DNA from: Deltaproteobacteria bacterium
GTDB taxonomy: Bacteria > Desulfobacterota > BSN033 > WVXP01
Assembly (NCBI GenBank): GCA_019308905.1
Contig: JAFDHF010000001.1
Coordinates: forward strand, 1 to 64,000
Direction of reading: 5' to 3'
DNA: 64,000 bases
Notes under the pieces: model-generated
What the model was told of the DNA's origin: nothing
What the model saw: only the letters and a program-made list of their open reading frames with translations
The model's database searches: none
Made by a program: the position numbers and the translations under genes
Shown here: piece by piece, positions 53,479-62,074 of the stretch
Layout: every line of letters begins with the position of its first letter
Position numbering within the stretch: the stretch's first letter is position 1

Positions 53479-53841
53479 ATGACCAGAATACTGATCGTCG
53501 AGGACAGTGCCCCATTTCGCCAGTCGCTGAGGGATCTTCTGGCAAACCGGTTCCCCCTGATGGAAGTCGGAGAGGCGGAGAATGGGAAGCAGGCATTCCA
53601 GGAGATACATGCCGCCATCCCGGACCTCATATTCATGGATATCAGACTCCCGGGGCAGAGCGGCCTGGAACTCTGCAGGAGGATCAAAAGCGACTACCCG
53701 CATATCATCCTTGTCATCCTTACAAGCCACGACCTGCCCGAATACAGGCAGGCTGCCCGGGGATGCGGGGCCAACCACTTTCTTTCAAAGAGCACCTCCT
53801 CGGAGGAGGTGGTGAGATTGATCGAATCGATCATCTGCTGA
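53479..53841 (+). CDS. single-domain response regulator
   Basis: 120 residues, only a receiver domain: acidic residues in ILIVEDSAPFRQSL, the phosphorylated aspartate in LIFMDIRLPGQSG, threonine in VILTSHD and lysine in FLSKSTSSEEV. No output domain follows, so it acts by protein contact or as a phosphate relay. It lies between the LuxR-type regulator and a sigma factor gene. Confidence 0.9.
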   Translation: MTRILIVEDSAPFRQSLRDLLANRFPLMEVGEAENGKQAFQEIHAAIPDLIFMDIRLPGQSGLELCRRIKSDYPHIILVILTSHDLPEYRQAARGCGANHFLSKSTSSEEVVRLIESIIC

Positions 53842-54044
53842 AGGGAGGCCCCGATTTCGGCCCTTAAGACGGCCGTCCGACCCGGATGAGTGAGAGTCTT
53901 TCTCCACTCCCTGGAAGAAGGAAATGCCCTTTGGGGTAAGTTGAATACGGCGGACTTCTCCGACATTGCACGGGAAATACTCGGTTCCCCGCACGCGAAT
54001 ACGGGGTTTCCCCCATTTTTCTTATCGTTCTGGAAGGTTAGTCT
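53842..54044. other. 203-bp spacer with possible terminator hairpin
   Basis: GGGGTTTCCCC (about 54004-54014) makes a short 4-bp stem, followed after CATTTTT by a T-rich stretch. CCCCG and CGGGG upstream could form an alternative stem. This is a weak terminator for the response regulator. No gene seen. Confidence 0.35.
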
Positions 54045-54197
54045 ATGCATGAATTGAAGCAAAACCGATTGTTCGATTCAGAAATGCAGAAGTTGGAGGG
54101 TTCCCCTAGGAACAAACCCGGCAGCACCTGGAAGAGGGGATCCCTTACAGGAGGTGATGGTTATGGCTTTCAGTTTCACCACAGGGGAGACACTTGA
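54045..54197 (+). CDS. possible 50-residue leader ORF overlapping the sigma factor start
   Basis: ATG 54045, with GGAAGGT 7 nt upstream, opens a 50-codon frame ending at 54197, 34 bp inside the sigma factor gene and in another frame. The peptide is basic with no known motif (starts MHELKQNRLFDSEMQKLEG). If translated it could couple to or compete with sigma factor translation. There is no conservation evidence, so it may be chance. Confidence 0.25.
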   Translation: MHELKQNRLFDSEMQKLEGSPRNKPGSTWKRGSLTGGDGYGFQFHHRGDT

Positions 54198-55356
54198 GCG
54201 GGCAACTTCCTTCTGGGAAGATACGGACGACGATCTCTGCCCGGCAGAGGGCGAGACGGATCCAATCGACCAAGAGGAATCCGTCGACCCGGATATGAGC
54301 ATCGCGGGCATATACTTCAGGGAGATGAACAGGTTTCGCCTGCTCACAAAGGGGAAAGAGATCGAACTGGCCAGGCAGATCAGGCAGGGAGGGGAGAGAA
54401 TCCGGAAACTCCTTGCGGAATGCTCTGCTGCCCTCGACGGAGATGATCGGCGAGGCAAAGGGGGGGCAGATCCCGCCGGTGCCCAGGTTCAGGCCGAGAC
54501 AAAGCAAGAGATTGTCACCAGGGCTATGCAAAGACTGGAAAACGGTGGGGGGCGTTCCCCGGACGACCGACAGAGACTCGATGAGATACTGGCAGACTTG
54601 AACGACACGGAGAGGAGAGTGAAAGAGGCGAAGGCCGAGATGGTTCAATCGAATCTGAGACTCGTCGTCAAAATCGCCAAGGCCTATGTGAACAAGGGGC
54701 TCCCCCTCCTCGATCTCCTGCAGGAAGGAAATCTCGGCCTCATGAAGGCCGTGGAAAAATACGACTACCGCAGGGGATTCAAGTTCAGTACCTACGCTTC
54801 CTGGTGGATCAGACAGGCGGTTACCAGGGCTCTGGCCGACAAGAGCAGGACCGTCCGTATCCCGAACCACCTGCTGGAGACAAGGAGAAAGATATTCAAA
54901 GCCTCCCACCAGTTGGTCGAGGAACTCGGCAGGACACCCCGATACGATGAGATCGCCACCAGGCTGATGATCCCGGTCAGGGAAGTCCAGAAGGTCATGG
55001 AGGTAATTCAGGAACCCCTTTCGCTGGACGCCCCAGTGGGGGACGAGGGCAGCAAGCTGGAAGACACCGTCGGGAACGAGGGGGATCTGACGGTCCATGA
55101 AGATCTCATAGAGGATATGGACAAGTCCATGAGAGCCCAAAACCTTCTCTCTTCACTCACCTCCCGAGAGGAGAAGATTCTCCGGTTTCGATTCGGCATA
55201 GGCGAGCGCTCAACCTATACGCTGGAACAGATTGGAAACCACTTCGGCATATCGAGGGAGAGGGTGCGGCAGATCGAGCAGAAGGCCATAAGGAAGCTCA
55301 AGGGCCAGCCGAGCTGTATGACACTCTCAGATGGTCTCTGTAACCCTGTCGAATAA
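54163..55356 (+). CDS. group 2 sigma-70 family RNA polymerase sigma factor
   Basis: 397 residues from ATG 54163; GGAGG lies 8 nt upstream, and GTG 54154 overlaps that site. Region 1.2 (AGIYFREMNRFRLLTKGKEI), region 2 (LRLVVKIAKAYVNKGLPLLD, KFSTYASWWIRQAVTRAL), region 3 and region 4 (TYTLEQIGNHFGISRERVRQ) are complete. Region 1.1 is absent, and an acidic N-terminus of about 45 residues replaces it. This suggests an RpoS- or RpoH-like alternative sigma, not the housekeeping RpoD. It could be the output of the nearby two-component genes. Confidence 0.9.
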   Translation: MAFSFTTGETLERATSFWEDTDDDLCPAEGETDPIDQEESVDPDMSIAGIYFREMNRFRLLTKGKEIELARQIRQGGERIRKLLAECSAALDGDDRRGKGGADPAGAQVQAETKQEIVTRAMQRLENGGGRSPDDRQRLDEILADLNDTERRVKEAKAEMVQSNLRLVVKIAKAYVNKGLPLLDLLQEGNLGLMKAVEKYDYRRGFKFSTYASWWIRQAVTRALADKSRTVRIPNHLLETRRKIFKASHQLVEELGRTPRYDEIATRLMIPVREVQKVMEVIQEPLSLDAPVGDEGSKLEDTVGNEGDLTVHEDLIEDMDKSMRAQNLLSSLTSREEKILRFRFGIGERSTYTLEQIGNHFGISRERVRQIEQKAIRKLKGQPSCMTLSDGLCNPVE

Positions 55357-55400
55357 GACCACCATCCTCCAGTGCTGGTCAGGAGAGAAAGGAACGGATC

Positions 55401-55729
55401 ATGGGTGCAAAGAGGTCCCTGGTGGTGCTGCTGGCAGCAAACCTTCTTCTTCTCCTCGCCTCTCAGAGGGGCGCACTCGGAGCCGAACGGATCGTGAGAC
55501 TGAAGGTTCCAGGGTGTGTGTGACCCGCCACGACAGCCAGGGTAGGTTCTATCCTGAAAAGTCTGGTCGGGGCGTCACAGGCGTGAAAACAGATTACAGG
55601 GACCATACGGCTACCGTGACCTTCGATGATGAAAAGATCACCCTGGAAGAGATGAGAGACGCTCTCCGGAGGGAGAATTATCCAGTGGAAGGAGATCCTG
55701 AGTTTTTGAGCCCCTCTCCAAACTCCTAA
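55401..55729 (+). pseudogene. exported HMA (heavy-metal-associated) domain protein, frameshifted at a (GT)4 tract
   Basis: ATG 55401 (AAAGGAAC upstream) begins a signal peptide (SLVVLLAANLLLLLASQRGA) and the first HMA strand (ERIVRLKVPGCV), then stops at 55521. A different frame continues from there with GVTGVKTDYRDHTATVTFDD, LEEMRDALRRENYPV, ending at 55729, which is the rest of an HMA fold. Removing one GT from GTGTGTGT at 55514-55521 joins the two into one 107-residue frame. The usual CxxC metal motif is not found. It could be a pseudogene, a slippage site or a sequencing error. Confidence 0.7.
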
Positions 55730-56613
55730 GATACAGGACGAGAGACTATGATAGGAACCGTGGAAGGTACGAGGTCTATCTCCACCGGCGTTGCACCGAA
55801 GGGGTCTCCATCCACCTGGACGGCCACGGGTTCTTCAGACTCTATCCTCACCGACCTTCCCGTAACGTATCTTACTTCCGGTATCCCCGATACGCCACCC
55901 CGGAGTGCGGCGAAGTAGTACCTCGTAAGTGCGAATACGGTCCCTTTTGGGAAGACACAGACATCAAAATGGCCGGAATCACAGCGGGCCTGATCCGCAA
56001 ACGTGAAGATCCCACCGTAGTTCCGGGTATTACTGACCACAGCGAAGGCTCCCTGGAATTGTTCAGCTCCGTCCACCGTAATCCTCAACTCGGGTACGCG
56101 GTACCGGACAAGGCTCCTCAAGACAGGAAGGACATATCCCGAGTATCCCAGGCCCCTCTGCCTTGTCCTGCGGACCTCCTGCGTCACCATCGCATCAAAA
56201 CCCGCACCAACAACCGCCAGAAACCGGCGTCCCCCTATAAGCCCCATGTCGAGCCGGCGGACGCGACCCCCCTGGACCGTCTCGGCCACGGCCTCCGCAC
56301 GGGTGGGCAACCCCAGTTCGTGGGCCAGGATATTGGCTGTCCCCGTGGGCAGGAGAGCTATGGGGATCCGTGAGGGATCGACCAGCCCGTTAAGAACCTC
56401 ATTGAGTGTCCCATCGCCTCCGGCAACGACAAGTGCCTCCACCTCGGGTTTGACGGTCCGGGCGCAAAGGGTGGCCTCTCCTGCCGTCCGGGTGATATGG
56501 GTTTCAACTCTGTAACCCCGCCTTTCCATGGCCTGTACGAAGAGGTGGAACAACTCCTCAGGCCTTCCCTTCCCCGCAACAGGGTTGGCAATCAACACGA
56601 CCTTCCTACTCAT
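55726..56613 (-). CDS. YegS/BmrU-type lipid kinase (diacylglycerol kinase catalytic domain)
   Basis: 295 residues from ATG 56613 (ATG 56622 and an open frame to 56712 are alternatives). It has the nucleotide-binding pattern ANPVAGKGRPEELF, VVAGGDGTLNEVLNGL and LPTGTANILAHELGLP of the DAGK-cat family. Members phosphorylate diacylglycerol or related lipids. The C-terminal beta-sandwich part (GYVLPVLRSLVRYRVPELRI to VEIDLVPSTVPII) is complete. The 3' end overlaps the HMA pseudogene by 4 bp. Confidence 0.92.
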   Translation of the reverse strand: MSRKVVLIANPVAGKGRPEELFHLFVQAMERRGYRVETHITRTAGEATLCARTVKPEVEALVVAGGDGTLNEVLNGLVDPSRIPIALLPTGTANILAHELGLPTRAEAVAETVQGGRVRRLDMGLIGGRRFLAVVGAGFDAMVTQEVRRTRQRGLGYSGYVLPVLRSLVRYRVPELRITVDGAEQFQGAFAVVSNTRNYGGIFTFADQARCDSGHFDVCVFPKGTVFALTRYYFAALRGGVSGIPEVRYVTGRSVRIESEEPVAVQVDGDPFGATPVEIDLVPSTVPIIVSRPVS

Positions 56614-56740
56614 GGTAACCATCACGGAACGGCGAGATGAAGCAAGACCCACAATGAAAAAAGGGGAAATCCCGACCAGACGGCACAACAAGGCTCCGTC
56701 TCGTGGATGCACCCGGCAGATTCCTCTGGGCCGCTCGAGA

Positions 56741-57586
56741 CTATCCCGCGATTCGGTAGTAGATGCTCGATAGAACCGCCCACCCCAGAATCGCCAATGT
56801 CAAGACAATACAGATACCCGCAAGGATCTTGTGAGAGAAACTCTCCCGGCTCCTTTCGTGATACCCCAGCGAGAAGCCGAGAAACACGCCTGCAAGGATA
56901 CCCCCGCCATGGGCCCAGTTGTCGATCCCCGGCATCAGTATGCCGAAAAGGAAGATCCCCACGGCCCAACCGCCGATCTGTCGAAAAATCGTCTGGCCGT
57001 ATGACCCTCCCCGGCTCTTCCCGTAGTATAGGACGGCTCCTATAAGGCTGCACACAGCTGCAGAGGCACCGATGGTCAGCCGCACACCTGCGAGATAAGA
57101 GACCAGGAAACCGATGACGCCGCCCAGGGTGTAGATAACAACCATCCGGTAGATCCCGTATTCCTGAGCGACAAGACCGCCTAACTGCCTCAAGGCGAAC
57201 ATATTGAAAAGAATGTGGAGAAGGCCCCCGTGGATGTAATTGGCAGAGAGGAGGGTCCACCAGCGGTGCAGACGGTCGATGGGTATGGTCCCTGTGGCAC
57301 CCAGAAGCAGGAGGCTCCGGCCGGTGGGAGATAGGAAGGAGAAGGGATTGAAGGAGAGGCTCCACGCCCTTGGGTAGAGGAGAACAGAAATCGCATAGAT
57401 GGCCACATTGGTATAGATTATGGCCCTCACAACCTGATCGGCATTACGGAACCCACGAGTCCAGATGTTGTTTTTCCACCATGAACCAGGACTGCTCAGA
57501 CCGCAGTGGGGGCAACGGAGCTCATCCGAGCCGATGAGTCTGCCGCAGTTGGGGCAGAGGATCGATCCTCCTTTACGAGTCGCCAT
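56741..57586 (-). CDS. rhomboid family intramembrane serine protease with N-terminal zinc ribbon
   Basis: 281 residues. The first 30 residues hold a zinc ribbon (CPNCGRLI, CPHCGLSS). The rhomboid core has six or seven helices with the conserved NYIHGGLLHILFNMF. The catalytic serine lies in TIGASAAVCSLIGA (the usual GxSG reads GASA) and the histidine in NWAHGGGILAG. It cleaves membrane proteins within the bilayer. A strong hairpin (57608-57636) lies directly before the start codon. Confidence 0.9.
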   Translation of the reverse strand: MATRKGGSILCPNCGRLIGSDELRCPHCGLSSPGSWWKNNIWTRGFRNADQVVRAIIYTNVAIYAISVLLYPRAWSLSFNPFSFLSPTGRSLLLLGATGTIPIDRLHRWWTLLSANYIHGGLLHILFNMFALRQLGGLVAQEYGIYRMVVIYTLGGVIGFLVSYLAGVRLTIGASAAVCSLIGAVLYYGKSRGGSYGQTIFRQIGGWAVGIFLFGILMPGIDNWAHGGGILAGVFLGFSLGYHERSRESFSHKILAGICIVLTLAILGWAVLSSIYYRIAG

Positions 57587-57607
57587 GATCCAACCTACAG
57601 GAAGAGG

Positions 57608-57636
57608 GGAGACCCGGGATACTCTATCCCGTCTCC
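57608..57636 (-). promoter_or_regulatory. 12-bp hairpin with bulge in the leader of the rhomboid gene
   Basis: GGAGAC, bulge CC, GGGATA (57608-57621), loop CTC, TATCCCGTCTCC (57625-57636). The stem is a perfect 12 bp apart from the bulge. It lies 22 bp upstream of the rhomboid start and could be a 5' leader structure or a barrier to read-through between divergent genes. The rest of 57637-57884 shows nothing else. Confidence 0.5.
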
Positions 57637-57884
57637 TCTCTATCGGGATGATTCACTACTATCCCATCGCCCGGCTTCCTGTCAAGCCAGCTACCGTGCC
57701 GGAATCGCCCCCTGAAACCCTAGAGCCGGCAAAGGGGGATGATCTTTGGCCGCGACCCCGGGAGAAAGCTTTGGAGGGGAGGTGTCCCCTGGGTGATGCC
57801 CCTCACTCTGTTCCTGAAAAACTGGATCTCTCTCTCCTTATCGATTATGTTTAGAAGAGATCAGGCAACCCCAGGAGAGGAGAG

Positions 57885-60365
57885 ATGAAGAGTGAGAAAC
57901 CAATAAACTACAAGATCAACCTCGAACCCGACCTTGAACGATTCATCTTCTCAGGGACGGTGGAGATCACCTTTGAGCCCCCCTCGCCGGTGAGTCAAGT
58001 GGCTCTGGACGCCCTGGACCTGACCGTTATGAGCTGCCAGATGCAGAGAGGAGACGGATATCTCGATTGTTCCTTCCATGTGGACAGGAGCCGGCAGGTC
58101 CTACTCGTCTTACTACCCCAAAAGGAGACCGGTAGAATCCTATTGAGAATAGAGTACGAGGGGTCGATCAACGCTGGGATGACAGGCTTCTACCGGAGTC
58201 GATATTCGACTCAGGGCAGGACAGAGTACATCGCAGTAACCCAATTTCAAGAGCGTGACGCAAGAAGGGCTATCCCCTGCTTTGACCACCCCCACAAGAA
58301 GGCGACCTTCGACGTGGAAATGAGAGTTCCCGAAGACCTTGTGGCTATATCGAACGGACCGGTCATCGAAGAGACACCCGTGGAGGGTGGGAAGAAGATC
58401 GTGAGATTCGGGCAGACCCCCAAGATGTCCACCTACCTGCTCTTTTTCGGTGTCGGCAGGTTCGAGTTTGCCACAAATCCTGAGGATCAGAGGGTTCGTG
58501 GGGTCACCGTGCCCGGCATGTCACGATACGCCGGGTTCGGCTTGGAGTTCGCCCGGAAATCCCTTGAGTTCTGCGAGGACTATTACGGGATACCCTACCC
58601 CCTTCCCAAGCTCGACCTCATCGCCGTTCCGGATTTTGCCTTTGGGGCCATGGAGAATTGGGGGGCCATCACTTTTCGTGAGAACCTTCTTCTCCGCTAC
58701 CCGAATCTCACCTCCAGGGCCGGCGAGGAGAGGATATGCGAGGTCGTCGCCCACGAGATCACCCACCAGTGGTTTGGGAATCTGGTGAGTCCTTCGGATT
58801 GGAAATACCTCTGGCTCAATGAGAGTTTTGCCACCTATTTCGGTTACGGCATTGTCGACCACTATTACCCGGAATGGGATATCTGGAACGAATTCCTGCA
58901 GGGTCAAACCCAGCAAGCCTTTGAACGCGACGCCCTCAGGGAGACTTTCCCCATCGAACTGCCCGAAGGGGAACGAGCGGCCATCACCGGAGCGACGGCT
59001 CCAATCATCTACAACAAGGCAGGCAGTATCCTGAGGCAGCTCGAAGGTTATATGGGCAAGCCCAACTTCAGGGAAGGGCTGAGAAGCTACCTGAAAGAAC
59101 ACGAATACGGCTGTGCAGCCAGCCACGACCTATGGAAGGCTTTCGAGGCCGTTTCGGAGAGGCCGATCATTCGCATAGCGAAGAGCTGGATCGAACAGCC
59201 CGGATTCCCAATAGTGGAGGTCGAAAGAAGGGAAGGCAGACTCTTTGTCAGCCAAACGAGGTTTACATACCTGCCACACGAATCTCGGCAAGAGTGGTTG
59301 ATCCCTCTCACGGTGCGGCTCTTCTACGAACATGGCAAAACGGAATTATTGTCCACTCTTCTTGAGGGGAAAGAGCAAGTCGTGGAGATCGGCATGGAGC
59401 CTGTGGCATACAAGGTAAATGACAGGCAGATGGGATTCTACCGGGTCCGATACAGAGACAGAAAGGATCTGGGTGAACTGGGCAGGAGAGTTTTGGCAAA
59501 AGACCTCCTGCCAGAGGACAGGTGGGGCCTCCAGAACGACCTCTATGCCTTGGTCCGGCGAGGTGACGTCCCTATCGGCGACTACCTGAATTTCCTTTCC
59601 TATTACGAGAAGGAGGATTCCTTTCTGCCCCTGGCCGGCATGGACGGGAATCTCTTCCAGGCTTTTCTCGTGGCAAAAGAGACAGAGAAAGAGAAGATCC
59701 GCTCCCTGACAAGGTCCATGTTCCAGAGGACTCTCTCAGAGATAGGCTTTGAACCGAGACCGGGCGAAAAACACACCATGTCTGTCCTGAGGGACCGGAT
59801 CATCTGGCATAGTGCCATCTACGGTTCGACCGAAGTCGAAGGGTTTGCCCGCGACAAGTTCGAGTCTCTCATGAGGGGAGAGGCTGTCCATCCCGACATC
59901 CTGAAGAGTGTGATGCAGGTGGGCGCTCTGAATGGCCATGACCGGGCCTTCCACTGGCTGACCCGGAAGTTCCTGGTGTCAGAGAGTGAGCATGAAAGGA
60001 TGAATCTGCTCGCCGCCCTAGGGTGCTTCAGGGAGACGCCGCTGATCGAGAAGGCAAGAGAATTCGTCCTGGAGAGTGTACCCAGCCGGAACAGGTTCAT
60101 TCCCATTGTTTCCATGGCCCTGAACCCCTATGCAGTCGACTCCATGTGGGACTGGTATGTCTCCAATCTTGAAAGACTCGAGCAGTTTCATCCCATGCAC
60201 TACGAGAGGGTCATCGAGGCCATCGTCCCGGTGGGTGGAATCGGGAGAGAAGAGGAAGTGCGGGCCTTCTTCGAGGACTATATGAAGAAAAAGGAACTGG
60301 CCAGGGATGTCATAAGGCTCTCCCTTGAGAAGCTGGAAATCCATTCAAGGATGCACCACTCGTAG
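57885..60365 (+). CDS. M1 family aminopeptidase
   Basis: 826 residues. The exopeptidase motif GAMENWGAI, the zinc site HEITHQWFGN with the downstream NESFATYFGY glutamate, and a long helical C-terminal domain (about 540-826) are all intact. This is the tricorn-interacting-factor or ERAP type of M1 layout. It trims N-terminal residues from peptides. There is no signal peptide, so it is cytoplasmic. AGGAGAGG precedes ATG 57885. Confidence 0.95.
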   Translation: MKSEKPINYKINLEPDLERFIFSGTVEITFEPPSPVSQVALDALDLTVMSCQMQRGDGYLDCSFHVDRSRQVLLVLLPQKETGRILLRIEYEGSINAGMTGFYRSRYSTQGRTEYIAVTQFQERDARRAIPCFDHPHKKATFDVEMRVPEDLVAISNGPVIEETPVEGGKKIVRFGQTPKMSTYLLFFGVGRFEFATNPEDQRVRGVTVPGMSRYAGFGLEFARKSLEFCEDYYGIPYPLPKLDLIAVPDFAFGAMENWGAITFRENLLLRYPNLTSRAGEERICEVVAHEITHQWFGNLVSPSDWKYLWLNESFATYFGYGIVDHYYPEWDIWNEFLQGQTQQAFERDALRETFPIELPEGERAAITGATAPIIYNKAGSILRQLEGYMGKPNFREGLRSYLKEHEYGCAASHDLWKAFEAVSERPIIRIAKSWIEQPGFPIVEVERREGRLFVSQTRFTYLPHESRQEWLIPLTVRLFYEHGKTELLSTLLEGKEQVVEIGMEPVAYKVNDRQMGFYRVRYRDRKDLGELGRRVLAKDLLPEDRWGLQNDLYALVRRGDVPIGDYLNFLSYYEKEDSFLPLAGMDGNLFQAFLVAKETEKEKIRSLTRSMFQRTLSEIGFEPRPGEKHTMSVLRDRIIWHSAIYGSTEVEGFARDKFESLMRGEAVHPDILKSVMQVGALNGHDRAFHWLTRKFLVSESEHERMNLLAALGCFRETPLIEKAREFVLESVPSRNRFIPIVSMALNPYAVDSMWDWYVSNLERLEQFHPMHYERVIEAIVPVGGIGREEEVRAFFEDYMKKKELARDVIRLSLEKLEIHSRMHHS

Positions 60366-60465
60366 CAGGCCAGGAGGTAATAGACCTCCCACCAGGGGTG
60401 GGGCTTCCAGGACCCGGGGAAGGACCGAGAAAGGCGTTGCCAACAGAAACATTCAGGAGAGAAAA

Positions 60466-60765
60466 ATGCCGTTCTTCTGCTTCCACTGTCACAGGGAGAT
60501 CAGCTTGGATGGAAAGGTGTCCAGGCAGGATCAGTGTCCCCACTGTGGCAGCGACCTCCACTGCTGTGTGAACTGCCTCTTCTACGACGAATACGCTCAC
60601 AACCGGTGCAGGGAGCCCCAGGCCGAATCTGTCTCTGATCGCGAGAAGGGCAATTTCTGCGAGTACTTCCGGTTCCGCCCCTCCACCGCAGGTCCTGCTC
60701 AATATGACGGCAAGACAGAAGCAGAGGCCCGATGGGAGGCACTCTTCCGAAAAGGAGGAAAGTGA
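60466..60765 (+). CDS. small cysteine-rich zinc-binding protein
   Basis: 99 residues from ATG 60466 with AGGAGA upstream. Twelve cysteines or histidines cluster in pairs: FCFHCHREIS, DQCPHCGSDLHCCVNCLFYD and NFCEYFRFR. No enzymatic signature is seen. It follows the aminopeptidase gene by 100 bp and overlaps the next gene start by 62 bp, so it may sit in the same transcript. Function unknown. Confidence 0.72.
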   Translation: MPFFCFHCHREISLDGKVSRQDQCPHCGSDLHCCVNCLFYDEYAHNRCREPQAESVSDREKGNFCEYFRFRPSTAGPAQYDGKTEAEARWEALFRKGGK

Positions 60766-62026
60766 GACCCCGGTGGGAGGAGATTCAAAGAACATCGACG
60801 GGTGGCTCCTGGGGGTCTGCACTGCCCGAGTCTTCACATACCTCGTGTTCATGGCCTACCCCGCGGCATTGCCGGTTCTCCGGGACCAGTGGGGTATGTC
60901 CGGGGCTGCTGCAGGATCTATCTCGACCGGGTTCCAGCTCGGCTATGCCGTCTCTCTGGTCTTCTTTTCCGAGTTGGCCGACAGGCTCGGGGCCAAAAGA
61001 GTCTTTCTCTGGTCGCAGTTCCTGACGGCTGCCACTGCTTTGCTCTTTGCCGTCTTTGCCCGGACCTATCACTCGGGCCTGTTCCTCTATACGCTTGTCG
61101 GCCTCTCCATGGGCGGAACCTATCCCCCCGCCCTCATGATGATCGCCGGGCGGTACCCCAGCGCCCGGCGTGGCAGGGCGATGGGGTTTTTCATCGCAAG
61201 CACCTCCGTCGGTTATGCCCTCTCCCTGGGGATAAGCGGGCTGGTACTGTCTCGCGCCGGCTATCCTACCTGCTTTCTTCTGACTTGTCTAGGGCCGACA
61301 GTGGGGTTACTCCTGGCATGGTTGGCCCTTGGATCCACGCCCAACAGGACATTCCCCAGGCTCCAAGACCAGGGGTTCTCCAGAGAGGTCCTCCATAACA
61401 AGACGGCGGTTCTATACGTCGCGGGCTATACCTTCCATAGTTGGGAGCTCTTGGGAATGTGGGCCTGGACGCCGGCCTTTGTCTCGGCCTGCCTGGTCAA
61501 GGGTGGCGCCGGGATCTCGAAGGCAGCAGGCAACGGTGCGTACATCGTCAGTTCCTTCCACCTCATGGGAGTAGTCGCCTCACTTTCCATGGGCTCCTTG
61601 TCTGACAGGTTCGGCCGCGCTTCTGTCATCCTTCTCGTGGGAAGCGTGAGCGCGGCCTGTTCCTTCACAATGGGTTGGTCAATCCGGTTTCCCACGGTCT
61701 TTGTCATCGCTCTGGGCATGATCTACGCCTTTTCAGCTCTTGGAGACTCCCCCATCCTCTCTGCAGGGCTCACCGAGTCGGTCAGCACCGCATACCTGGG
61801 AGCAGCTTTCGCCTTGCGCTCCCTCCTCGGGTTTGGGGCTGGAGCGATCTCGCCCCTTGCATTCGGAGCCGTCCTCGACATTCTCAACCCTGCCCGTTCC
61901 CAGGGAACTGGCTATGCATCCTGGGGCTGGGCATATGGAGTATTCGGCCTTGGAGGGCTGGGAGTGGTCCTGGTAGCATATCTCCTCGAGAAAGCAGAAT
62001 CCAGAGAATCAGGGTTCCCCGAGTAG
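60704..62026 (+). CDS. MFS transporter
   Basis: 440 residues, about 12 helices. The A-like motif LADRLGAKRVFLWSQF is present (loop between helices 2-3), and a second copy in the second half reads SLSDRFGRASVILL. This is the nitrate/oxalate or cyanate type of major facilitator arrangement, but the substrate is unknown. ATG 60704 overlaps the cysteine-rich gene; GTG at 60773 is an alternative nearer to membrane helix 1, and no strong ribosome-binding site supports either. Confidence 0.87.
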   Translation: MTARQKQRPDGRHSSEKEESETPVGGDSKNIDGWLLGVCTARVFTYLVFMAYPAALPVLRDQWGMSGAAAGSISTGFQLGYAVSLVFFSELADRLGAKRVFLWSQFLTAATALLFAVFARTYHSGLFLYTLVGLSMGGTYPPALMMIAGRYPSARRGRAMGFFIASTSVGYALSLGISGLVLSRAGYPTCFLLTCLGPTVGLLLAWLALGSTPNRTFPRLQDQGFSREVLHNKTAVLYVAGYTFHSWELLGMWAWTPAFVSACLVKGGAGISKAAGNGAYIVSSFHLMGVVASLSMGSLSDRFGRASVILLVGSVSAACSFTMGWSIRFPTVFVIALGMIYAFSALGDSPILSAGLTESVSTAYLGAAFALRSLLGFGAGAISPLAFGAVLDILNPARSQGTGYASWGWAYGVFGLGGLGVVLVAYLLEKAESRESGFPE

Positions 62027-62074
62027 GGTCAAAGGATGAGGGATCACGAGTGAGAACCCCGCCCTCCACCTGGC

